Source: Fibrobacterota bacterium
GTDB lineage: Bacteria > Fibrobacterota > Chitinivibrionia > Chitinivibrionales > JANQEN01
Reading direction: 5' to 3'
Length of the DNA stretch: 5,438 nt
Assembly (NCBI GenBank): GCA_030619215.1
Contig: JAUXBV010000287.1
Location: forward strand, 1 to 5,438
Below, one piece after another: positions 1 to 5,438 of this stretch. Position 1 is the stretch's first letter. Each line of letters opens with the position of its first letter. The notes below the pieces were generated by a model. The model saw nothing but the letters and a program-made list of their open reading frames with translations, was not told the DNA's origin and did no database searches. The position numbers and the translations under genes are program-made.

Positions 1-366
1 AACTGTAATGCTTTCATTATTTTCTCCAATCGGTTCAATTCTTAAATAGGCAGAAAATCCGTCTTCTTCGGCTTGAACCGTTATTTTTGGAAAGGAGGGT
101 TTTTCATCTTTTTCATGTCCGCTGGTTTCCGCTACTGTATCTTTTCGCTCACCTCCCTCTTCAATGTAAGCATCGTCTTCACTTACAGGCGCCTCTTCAT
201 CCGTATCCCTCTCAACATTAATTCGCTTAATATTATGTTTTTTCAGCTTATCAATGGCAGCTTCAGTAAGTACAGTGGTAGAATTGAGAAGCGTAACTCC
301 ACCCGGTAGGAATACATCTTCAATTAATTTCATTCCAGGAGCAGCGTTATCTATATCTATAACCAT
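1..366 (-). CDS. FapA/DUF342-like protein, N-terminal part (runs off the left edge)
   Basis: The reverse strand is open from an ATG at 364-366 to the window edge, 122 codons without a stop. Residues 1-52 form a compact domain with the pattern 'PGMKLIEDVFLPGGVTLL' followed by 'VLTEAAIDKL' and a short 'INVE' strand. The same layout is often seen at the N-terminus of DUF342 and HD-GYP proteins. Residues 53-92 are an acidic, low-complexity linker rich in Asp, Glu and Lys. From about residue 93, 'PKITVQAEEDGFSAYLRIEP' resembles the start of the FapA (flagellar assembly protein A, DUF342) N-terminal domain. The FapA beta-helix core would lie outside the window. An in-frame TAA lies upstream with no other ATG between, so this start is favoured although the ribosome site is weak. 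The role of FapA proteins is poorly defined (surface or flagellar assembly, possibly polymer binding). The family call rests on pattern memory, not a search. Confidence 0.72.
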   Translation of the reverse strand, partial: MVIDIDNAAPGMKLIEDVFLPGGVTLLNSTTVLTEAAIDKLKKHNIKRINVERDTDEEAPVSEDDAYIEEGGERKDTVAETSGHEKDEKPSFPKITVQAEEDGFSAYLRIEPIGENNESITV

Positions 367-437
367 AATGAAAACGTCTTTAAATAGGTAAAAGGGTAAT
401 CTTTCAATTAAAACATAAAATGTTATTGTAGTATTTT

Positions 438-466
438 AGTATAACAATTTAAAGTGTTTTTATAAA
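438..466 (-). promoter_or_regulatory. possible sigma-70 promoter for the FapA-like gene
   Basis: On the minus strand a TATACT hexamer (438-443, five of six matches to TATAAT) lies 17 nt downstream of TTTATA (461-466, four of six matches to TTGACA). Transcription would start near 431, giving a leader of about 65 nt before the ATG at 366. The whole spacer is AT-rich, so chance matches are easy and the call is weak. Confidence 0.3.
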
Positions 467-540
467 GAAAAAAATACTTATTTGTTAAAATATTTTCCTG
501 CAGGTTTCATCATTTCATCTGCTAATTAATTATTATATTT

Positions 541-556
541 AATGTTTGTTAACATT
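541..556. promoter_or_regulatory. inverted repeat upstream of the efflux gene, possible operator
   Basis: AATGTT, a 4-nt spacer (TGTT) and AACATT form a perfect 6-bp inverted repeat that ends 24 nt before the ATG of the cation diffusion facilitator. A -10-like TATTAT (531-536) sits just upstream, so a bound repressor here could block transcription of the efflux gene. No convincing -35 hexamer was found. Short AT-rich palindromes are common by chance, so this is only a candidate site. Confidence 0.2.
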
Positions 557-579
557 TTTACGCCTTTATTGAATGAGCT

Positions 580-1467
580 ATGAAAAAAAATAAAGACAAT
601 AACAGCGTCAAACAGGTAAAGAAAATAACGTACTATGGAATTATGATAAACCTTTGCCTGGCGGCTTTGAAACTAATTGTCGGGTATCTGGGTGCAAGTC
701 AGGCAGTAATTGCGGATGCAATACACAGTCTGTCCGATATGTTTACTGATTTCGCCGTTATCTTCGGAGTTAAATTCTGGTCTGCACCGCCTGATGAAAA
801 GCACCCGTATGGCCATCGCAGAATTGAAGCGTTGGTTACTATTGCGATAGGCATAACACTGGTAAGTGTTGCTATTGGTCTTGGATACAAGGCTATTTCC
901 ACCATTCGGGACGTCCATATCAAGCAGGTGGGATGGGTGGCCATTTTGGGACCGTTACTCTCTATTATTTTTAAGGAGATCCTTTATCGAATGACCGTGA
1001 GGGTTGGAGTTCGCGTCAAGTCAACGGCAGTTATCTCAAACGCATGGCACCACCGTTCGGATGCATTGAGCTCGCTTCCGGCTCTGGTCGCAGTAGCCGC
1101 ATCCGTTATCAATCCCGACTGGGCCTTCGTTGACCACATTGGCGCACTGATTATTTCGATTTTCATTTTGAAGGTCTCATGGGATATTCTTTCTCCTTCA
1201 TTATCGGAACTCATTGACCGCGGGGCATCGATTAGAGAACAGGAGGCTATAAAAAAACTGGCATCCGGTGTTACCGGCGTAAAAGAGGTGCATGCAATTC
1301 GTACTCGTAAATTCAGTTCAAGCCTGCATGTTGACCTTCATATTCTAGTAGAACCTGAGATTTCAGTACGCTCCGGCCATGAGATTTCTGAACAAGTCAA
1401 GAAAGTCCTTATTGACCAGGGACCGGAAGTTTTGGATGTTATAGTCCACCTGGAACCATATAAGTAA
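580..1467 (+). CDS. cation diffusion facilitator (CDF) family metal efflux transporter
   Basis: This 295-aa protein has the usual CDF length and layout: about six membrane helices in residues 18-204, then a cytoplasmic ferredoxin-like domain (about 210-295). The CDF transport-site pairs are visible: H49 and D53 in helix 2 ('ADAIHSLSD') and H157 and D161 in helix 5 ('AWHHRSDA'). A His-Asp/His-Asp site is typical of Zn/Co/Cd carriers of the CzcD/ZnT type rather than the all-Asp Mn carriers. The conserved loop 'HPYGHRRIEAL' (75-85) follows helix 2. The C-terminal domain keeps His residues (H254, H267, H290 in 'VHLEP') at places where relatives bind regulatory zinc. It probably exports divalent cations by proton exchange. 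The start is the only ATG near the conserved N-terminus, but no strong ribosome site precedes it. The gene converges with a TRASH-type metal-binding protein 3 nt downstream, which supports a metal role. The exact metal is inferred. Confidence 0.93.
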   Translation: MKKNKDNNSVKQVKKITYYGIMINLCLAALKLIVGYLGASQAVIADAIHSLSDMFTDFAVIFGVKFWSAPPDEKHPYGHRRIEALVTIAIGITLVSVAIGLGYKAISTIRDVHIKQVGWVAILGPLLSIIFKEILYRMTVRVGVRVKSTAVISNAWHHRSDALSSLPALVAVAASVINPDWAFVDHIGALIISIFILKVSWDILSPSLSELIDRGASIREQEAIKKLASGVTGVKEVHAIRTRKFSSSLHVDLHILVEPEISVRSGHEISEQVKKVLIDQGPEVLDVIVHLEPYK

Positions 1468-1470
1468 TTA

Positions 1471-1962
1471 TTATTCCTCAGGTATTTTCCCCGGCTTCTC
1501 ACCGTATCGCTTCAGGGTTTTCAGGTATAGATTCGGTGTAAGCTTAAAATTATATATGCACCCTTCACAACAGAAATATATTCGCATTCCTTTATAATCC
1601 ACATAAGCAGTTGTGTCAATGGGTCCGCCCATAACAGGACAGAATGTTTGAGGCTTTAAAGGGGCTTTACCCCGGAGTACCTTCAGATGACTGAATCCAT
1701 GTTTATGAGTAGTTCCGGCTGATAACATTGATTTATGAAGAGCTATGGAGGCCTCTTTGTCAATTACAATTTTCTCCCTTCTTTTCCTTTTTCTTTTTCT
1801 CTCTTTCTTAGTTTCACTCTTTTTATTACTTTGTTGTTCAGCACTTTCGAGGTTCCTGGTAGAATCTGAAGAAATCGCGGTATCAACGTTGCTGCTATCT
1901 GCAAATATTATAAAGCATGTTATTGGAATTAATACAAAAAACACTTTCCATTTGTTGATCAT
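1471..1962 (-). CDS. exported or membrane-anchored TRASH/YHS-type metal-binding protein
   Basis: The protein has 163 aa. Residues 5-20 are a hydrophobic segment after a short basic start, so it is a signal peptide or a single N-terminal anchor. Residues 22-50 are Ser/Asn/Asp-rich and residues 47-64 are a strongly basic stretch ('KKERKRKRKRREK'). The C-terminal part (about 105-155) carries C108, then 22 residues, C131, then 3 residues, C135, with an extra C132. This fits the C-x19-22-C-x3-C pattern of the TRASH treble-clef metal-binding domain, close to YHS domains ('FCPVMGGPID' and 'GMRIYFCCEGC'). Such domains bind heavy metals or serve as metal sensors or chaperones. C16 is not in a good lipobox (Pro-Ile-Thr precede it and more hydrophobic residues follow), so a lipoprotein is unlikely. 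A GAGGT ribosome site (1967-1971) lies 4 nt before the ATG and fixes the start. The target metal is not evident. Confidence 0.8.
   Translation of the reverse strand: MINKWKVFFVLIPITCFIIFADSSNVDTAISSDSTRNLESAEQQSNKKSETKKERKRKRKRREKIVIDKEASIALHKSMLSAGTTHKHGFSHLKVLRGKAPLKPQTFCPVMGGPIDTTAYVDYKGMRIYFCCEGCIYNFKLTPNLYLKTLKRYGEKPGKIPEE
1770..1809. repeat. 40-bp uninterrupted polypyrimidine/polypurine tract inside a gene
   Basis: The plus strand has only C and T from 1770 to 1809, with mirror-like sections such as CTTTTTCTTTTTC. On the coding (minus) strand it is all purine and encodes the Lys/Arg/Glu-rich segment near residues 52-64 of the TRASH-type protein. Tracts of this kind can slip during replication or form triplex DNA, but the bias may simply follow from AAA, AGA, AGG and GAG codons. 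Confidence 0.85.
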
Positions 1963-2101
1963 AACTACCTCAGAGTAAAAAAATAAAAATTAAGAAATAG
2001 TAATTTCCTCACTACCTGTTTAATAATATATATCGACTACGTAAATTCATAAATTTAAATTAAGAAGAAACATACTGGAAGGCAGCCCAAAACGCATACA
2101 A

Positions 2102-2386
2102 ATGGACTACTATTGTTCAGATAGGGAATTGGAAATAAAACCTATTTCTTCAATTATCAGCCGTTATTACCTCAGATTCTCCGTTACTGAACGACCGAAA
2201 ATCCTTGCTTCAATAGATTCAATACTGGGCGAACATGGTGTTTCTATTGCTTCGTTGGTACAAAAGGAAGCCAGTGCAAAAGAGTTTGTTCCAGTTGTTA
2301 TTTTAACGCACGAAGCCCGGGAAGAGAACTTACAAAAAGCAATTTATGAAATCGAAAAGATGGATATCATAAAACATAAATTATAG
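2102..2386 (+). CDS. stand-alone ACT domain, probable C-terminal remnant of homoserine dehydrogenase
   Basis: The 94-aa ORF is almost entirely one ACT domain. 'SRYYLRFSVTERPKILASI' (20-38), 'ILGEHGVSIASLVQKE' (41-56) and 'VPVVILTHEAREENL' (63-77) match the regulatory tail of bacterial homoserine dehydrogenase, which normally follows a catalytic part of about 330 residues that is absent here. K33 replaces the Gly of the usual 'DRPGVL' turn, a position tied to effector binding in ACT domains. The ORF stops about six residues before the usual 'IRIE'-like end. No good ribosome site precedes the ATG (GGAAGG at 2077-2082 is about 20 nt away). The in-frame codons before it, back to a TAA at 2042-2044, read 'RRNILEGSPKRIQ', which resembles the dehydrogenase linker. 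It may therefore be a gene remnant or a repurposed ACT protein. The domain call is firm; expression and function are uncertain. Confidence 0.6.
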   Translation: MDYYCSDRELEIKPISSIISRYYLRFSVTERPKILASIDSILGEHGVSIASLVQKEASAKEFVPVVILTHEAREENLQKAIYEIEKMDIIKHKL

Positions 2387-2456
2387 AGATAAATACTATT
2401 ATTATATATCTCATATTGATCATTCTATTTATAGTCTTATCTATGGTAACCTTTTC

Positions 2457-2516
2457 TTAACAACACGCTTTGCTGTTTTCATTTAAACAGCTACATTGAG
2501 GCGCCTTACCGGTCAT
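2457..2516 (-). other. possible Cys-rich mini-ORF after the prenyltransferase gene
   Basis: An ATG at 2514-2516, 8 nt past the stop of the UbiA-like gene on the same strand, opens a 19-codon ORF ending in 'QCSCLNENSKACC'. It has four Cys in 19 residues and a C-terminal Cys pair. No clear ribosome site is present. The same frame stays open backwards inside the UbiA-like gene to 2609 and gives three more Cys there. I recognise no family, and chance is the simplest explanation. Confidence 0.12.
2472..2491. repeat. 7-bp hairpin in the spacer between converging genes
   Basis: GCTGTTT, a 6-nt loop (TCATTT) and AAACAGC make a perfect stem between the ACT ORF and the end of the metA-cysE-ubiA cluster. 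Neither strand has a run of U after the stem, so it is not a standard intrinsic terminator. It is the only clear hairpin I could see in this 138-nt convergent spacer, and it lies inside the possible mini-ORF. Confidence 0.3.
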
Positions 2517-2524
2517 CTTATATT

Positions 2525-3418
2525 CTAATTTATGAACAGTCCCACAGCCACTAATACCGGTGTCAAAACATTTATCGCTACATTCATACCCAGGGAAGGT
2601 ACCAGTCGTTTAATGTCATTAGAGAATTTGATTGCGCCGATAAAAGAGGGTACTGCAAGAAACAGTGTTGCAAGGCCGATAAGGCTTAATGGCGGAAGAA
2701 GGCGAAAATAAACACCCGCTAATATTGTTACATAGGTGCATAAATGAAACAGTCCGTAAATATAGCTGCTTTTACGTTTCCCTATTAATATCGGAAAGTG
2801 TTTTCTTCCGGTACTTTTATCCGCCTCGACATCCGGGAATTGATTCAGGAGCAATAAATTGCTTACCAGGAAAAAAGGTACGAGCGATGCAATAAATGCA
2901 GAATAGGAATAGGAGCCGGTGCAGACATAATAGGTACCCATAACCATGAGCGGGCCAAATCCGATTCCCGGTGTAAGCAGGCACAGCACAGGTTGATAAA
3001 CGAAATAGGCGGTATACGCATAGATTATTATCAAACCTGCCAGCCCGAGCGGCAAAATGCCCCATCCTCGAACAATAACAAAATAGACACCGATTAGCGC
3101 CGTTATTGCAAAAGATGTCCAGGAAGTGATTAGTGCGGTTGTGGCAGATTCCGGCTTTGCCTGTAAAGTACCGCTGCCGCCACTGAAAGGAGTTCGCTCT
3201 GTTTTTTCATCAAGTCCTGTCTTAAAATCGAAGTATTCATTAAATGAATTGACACTGATATGGGCGGAAATGCCGCCGATCAATGCAAGAATAAAATATA
3301 GAACATTTACATCACCTGTTGTCCATACTGCCGTCGCATATCCAAGAAGTACACATGCAGGCGTTAAAATCAGGAAAGGAATTCGCATTGGTCCCAATAC
3401 AGTTTTCATATCACCCAT
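2525..3418 (-). CDS. UbiA-family prenyltransferase (MenA-like)
   Basis: This 297-aa membrane protein has hydrophobic segments along its length and both Asp-rich UbiA motifs. The first is N60, D64 and D70 in 'NSFNEYFDFKTGLD', followed by 'RTPFSGGSGTL' (75-85). The second is N192, D196 and D200 in 'NQFPDVEAD', followed by a Gly-Arg-Lys loop. In this family the Asp residues hold Mg and the prenyl diphosphate, and the enzyme moves the prenyl chain onto an aromatic acceptor in the membrane. 'NEYFD..GLD' resembles the MenA branch (1,4-dihydroxy-2-naphthoate prenyltransferase, menaquinone synthesis), but the acceptor cannot be read from the sequence and no other men gene is present. An AGAGG ribosome site (3424-3428) lies 5 nt before the ATG, so Met1 is preferred to Met4. 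The gene is last in a same-strand cluster, 99 nt after cysE, so it could share that transcript or have its own promoter. Confidence 0.88.
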   Translation of the reverse strand: MGDMKTVLGPMRIPFLILTPACVLLGYATAVWTTGDVNVLYFILALIGGISAHISVNSFNEYFDFKTGLDEKTERTPFSGGSGTLQAKPESATTALITSWTSFAITALIGVYFVIVRGWGILPLGLAGLIIIYAYTAYFVYQPVLCLLTPGIGFGPLMVMGTYYVCTGSYSYSAFIASLVPFFLVSNLLLLNQFPDVEADKSTGRKHFPILIGKRKSSYIYGLFHLCTYVTILAGVYFRLLPPLSLIGLATLFLAVPSFIGAIKFSNDIKRLVPSLGMNVAINVLTPVLVAVGLFIN

Positions 3419-3517
3419 AATAACCTCTTGTATTAAAAATGAATAAATAGAACAGTAATTACTCAGCCCCTAAAAATATGTTTCACCAGGTTGAATTAAA
3501 TAGTACAAGGTTGGATT

Positions 3518-4411
3518 TTATTTCTTATCATTACTGTAAACAACACTCCCCGGAGGAACCGGATTGGTTATCCATGTATTACCACCAATAATGGAACCTT
3601 TTCCAATTCGAATTGCCCCTAGAATAGTTGCATTAGAGTAAATTATCACATCATCTTCTATATCGGGGTGCCGCTTTTCACCTCTCTTGGCCTTCCCCTT
3701 TTTATCGAATGGAGATGTTGCGCCAAGTGTTACTCCCTGGTAGAGCTTGACATTTTTTCCGATGGTTGTAGTTTCTCCTATGACAACACCTGTCCCATGG
3801 TCGATAAAAAAGTGCGGCCCGATTTGCGCACCGGGGTGTATATCAACCCCTGTTCGAGAGTGTGCTCTCTCCGTCATAATCCGGGGAATTATCGGCACCT
3901 CCAGTTTATAAGGCAAATGAGCTAAACGGTAGGTTGCAATTGCCTCAATACAGGGATAGCTTAACACAATCTCATAAAGAGATTGTGCAGCCGGATCCCC
4001 TTCATACGCTGCGCCAATGTCATCAAGAATTACATTCCGTATTCCAGGTAGTGATTCAATTATATTCTCGCAGATTTCCTGAGCTTTCTCTTCACAATCA
4101 CGCTTTGTACAATCAACTTTATAGGTGCAATGATACTCTAAAATTTCCTTGACCAGCTTTTTTAATTTAAGACTGACATGCCGCAGGGTATCGCCGAGAA
4201 AAAAATTCAATTCATTCGCTGCAACCTTTTCTTTACTGTATGCACCGGGAAACAAAACTGCCAGCAACTCATCCAATACCTCATAAATGGCATTCCGCCC
4301 CGTAATATTAAGCCCCTCCTCAGTCTCCACATGAAAGCTGTTTATAATGTCTTTCTCAAGCTTATTAACTATTTTTGGTAATGAATTATTAATCCAACTG
4401 TTTAATTCCAT
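3518..4411 (-). CDS. cysE: serine O-acetyltransferase, long N-terminal (EpsC-like) type
   Basis: The enzyme makes O-acetylserine from serine and acetyl-CoA, the first step of cysteine synthesis in the cytoplasm. The first 130 or so of its 297 residues are a helical extension, then 'EGDPAA' (D139) marks the serine-binding region. A left-handed hexapeptide beta-helix runs from about 185 to 290, with 'GVDIHPGAQIG' (D190), 'FIDHGTGVVIGET' (catalytic H205), 'YQGVTLGA' and 'KRHPDI' (H248). These match the E. coli CysE Asp92, Asp143, His158 and His193 positions. The protein ends just after 'PVPPGSVVY', so it lacks the E. coli-type tail with the terminal Ile that docks into CysK; I recall this ending as usual for the long type. 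The extension has four Cys (C95, C101, C106, C114). A purine-rich GGAGAGGAGA (4421-4430) about 9 nt before the ATG supports the start. It lies 33 nt after metA and is probably co-transcribed. Confidence 0.93.
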   Translation of the reverse strand: MELNSWINNSLPKIVNKLEKDIINSFHVETEEGLNITGRNAIYEVLDELLAVLFPGAYSKEKVAANELNFFLGDTLRHVSLKLKKLVKEILEYHCTYKVDCTKRDCEEKAQEICENIIESLPGIRNVILDDIGAAYEGDPAAQSLYEIVLSYPCIEAIATYRLAHLPYKLEVPIIPRIMTERAHSRTGVDIHPGAQIGPHFFIDHGTGVVIGETTTIGKNVKLYQGVTLGATSPFDKKGKAKRGEKRHPDIEDDVIIYSNATILGAIRIGKGSIIGGNTWITNPVPPGSVVYSNDKK

Positions 4412-4444
4412 CCTACCGATTCTCCTCTCCTACATAATCCTGCT

Positions 4445-5338
4445 TTAAAACGGAGTTGTCTCATATACATACTTTATCCACTGAGCATAAAACTCCATAC
4501 ACTGTCCACGCCAGCGGTTGACCGGTTTATTTATACCCAGATTTTTCGGGCGGACAACATCGAATCTTCCCATATTCCTATCTCTAATATATTCATCAAC
4601 AAGCCTCTCCGTATTATATTCCGGATGACCAAGATAAATTAAAAACTTGCCATCCGTACTTTCGAAAATGATATATCCTGCATCCTCAGAATACGCAAGA
4701 AGGTTAATATTTCCCTTATCCCTCTCTTTTTCAAGTACTTTATCCTGAATTCCGGAATGGCTGCTGACCGGGCACCAGAACACATCGTCCATCTCACCGG
4801 TGATTCTATGATTAGGGTTAATGTTTTTTGTCTCAAATACACCGAACATCTTCTCCCTGTATGCTACTTTCTCCATTCCCATAAATTTTGCAAGGGCCAG
4901 CCCTCCCCAGCAGAGGCCAAGAGTTGAAGCAATGTTGCTTCTCGCGTGAGACATAATATCCTCAACCTCCTGCCAATAGTCAACATTTTCAAAAGGCATC
5001 TCCTCAACCGGTGCTCCTGTTAAAATAAGGCCGTCCAGATGCCTCTCTTTTACAGCCTCGTTAAAAGTAACATACAGCTTATCCAGATGCTCCTTTCGTG
5101 TGCTGTTGTATTTATGGGTTTTCAACCGTATCCAAACCGGTTTAATCTGAATAATAGATCTTCCCATAGGGAAAAGAAGCTCAAATTCATAGGTTTCTGC
5201 CTGCGGCATTATATTGAGTATTCCGATACGGAGTGCACGGATATCCTGGTGGAGCGCCTCTTCACGTGTAATGCACGATATTCTGCGCTCTTCAAGGGCT
5301 TTTTTGGCATGATAATCTTCAGGTAATACAATTGTCAT
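4445..5338 (-). CDS. metA: homoserine O-acyltransferase, MetA type (probably acetyl-CoA using)
   Basis: This 297-aa protein is colinear with E. coli MetA (309 aa) but shorter at the C-terminus. It acylates the hydroxyl of homoserine in methionine synthesis. Key family residues are present: C143 in 'STLGLCWGGLALAKF' (the nucleophile, E. coli Cys142), and H238 and E240 in 'LGHPEY' (E. coli His235 and Glu237). 'LRIGILNIMPQAETYEFELL' (36-55) and 'DGLILTGAPVEEMPF' (102-116) are also typical. E112 aligns with E. coli residue 111, which is Gly in the succinyl-CoA enzyme; Glu there is linked to acetyl-CoA use in Bacillus-type MetA, so the product is probably O-acetylhomoserine. An AAGGG ribosome site (5346-5350) lies 7 nt before the ATG. 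The 100 nt upstream to the window edge show no recognisable gene or riboswitch. It is first in a same-strand cluster with cysE and a UbiA-like gene. Confidence 0.93.
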   Translation of the reverse strand: MTIVLPEDYHAKKALEERRISCITREEALHQDIRALRIGILNIMPQAETYEFELLFPMGRSIIQIKPVWIRLKTHKYNSTRKEHLDKLYVTFNEAVKERHLDGLILTGAPVEEMPFENVDYWQEVEDIMSHARSNIASTLGLCWGGLALAKFMGMEKVAYREKMFGVFETKNINPNHRITGEMDDVFWCPVSSHSGIQDKVLEKERDKGNINLLAYSEDAGYIIFESTDGKFLIYLGHPEYNTERLVDEYIRDRNMGRFDVVRPKNLGINKPVNRWRGQCMEFYAQWIKYVYETTPF

Positions 5339-5438
5339 TGTTTTTCCCTTGGCCTTTTTTCTCTTTTTATCCTATTGTGCTGATTGGTGTTAACCGTTCT
5401 GGCTATTAAACAGCTCTGTTGAAAGGTACCGCTCCCCA

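Noticed and set aside
73..309. Plus-strand ORF of 78 aa at the left edge
   Set aside because: It lies opposite the FapA-like reading frame, which has recognisable domain patterns; its own product shows no family features and is rich in Phe, Ile and Ser as expected for an antisense frame.
573..593. Six-codon mini-ORF overlapping the CDF start codon
   Set aside because: It lacks a ribosome site, and ORFs of this size are expected by chance.
1471..1962. Lipoprotein reading of the TRASH-type protein using C16
   Set aside because: The residues before C16 (Pro-Ile-Thr) do not fit a lipobox, and the hydrophobic segment continues after the Cys.
1981..2101. Promoters in the spacer between the TRASH-type gene and the ACT ORF
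   Set aside because: Several TATA-like hexamers occur in very AT-rich DNA, but none pairs with a convincing -35 at proper spacing.
3454..3463. 10-bp palindrome AGTAATTACT in the cysE-ubiA gap
   Set aside because: Short AT-rich palindromes of this size are common, there is no second copy, and no link to a promoter could be shown.
3419..3517. Terminator or riboswitch between cysE and the UbiA-like gene
   Set aside because: No GC-rich stem followed by a U run and no known riboswitch pattern; only a near repeat (CAACCTTG and CAACCTGG) is visible.
5339..5438. Possible 3' end of another minus-strand gene upstream of metA
   Set aside because: All three minus frames are open at the window edge for 10 to 33 codons. 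One reads 'RYLSTELFNSQNG' to a stop at 5390-5392, another stops in an ATGA overlap with the metA start. None is recognisable, so no gene is called.

Overview
The window looks like chromosomal DNA from an AT-rich bacterium, probably Gram-negative. The gene set includes a FapA-type (DUF342) protein, the long form of serine acetyltransferase, a MetA-type homoserine acyltransferase and a UbiA prenyltransferase. That mix would fit an anaerobic Desulfobacterota-like or Planctomycetota-like genome, but nothing here fixes the taxon and this is only a guess. There are no rRNA or tRNA genes, CRISPR arrays, insertion sequences or phage genes.

Layout. The left edge (1-366, minus) holds the N-terminal 122 codons of a FapA/DUF342-like protein that runs off the window. 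An AT-rich divergent spacer (367-579) separates it from a cation diffusion facilitator (580-1467, plus). The transporter converges, with a 3-nt gap, on an exported or membrane-anchored TRASH/YHS-type metal-binding protein (1471-1962, minus). After a 139-nt divergent spacer comes a 94-aa ACT-domain ORF (2102-2386, plus) that looks like the detached tail of a homoserine dehydrogenase. The right half (2525-5338) is a minus-strand cluster in the transcription order metA, cysE, ubiA-like, with gaps of 33 and 99 nt.

How the genes fit together. The first pair suggests metal handling: a Zn/Co-type efflux carrier beside a Cys-cluster protein outside the cytoplasm. The right-hand cluster suggests sulfur amino-acid synthesis. 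MetA would activate homoserine, with a Glu at the position linked to acetyl-CoA use, and CysE would acetylate serine, giving the two esters that sulfhydrylases turn into homocysteine and cysteine. The prenyltransferase gene is last and is probably a MenA-like quinone enzyme; its link to sulfur metabolism is only positional.

I did not find a clear new multi-gene system. The points most worth checking are the homoserine dehydrogenase remnant, whose resemblance continues upstream of its only ATG, the efflux/TRASH pair, and a Cys-rich open frame that overlaps and follows the end of the prenyltransferase gene.
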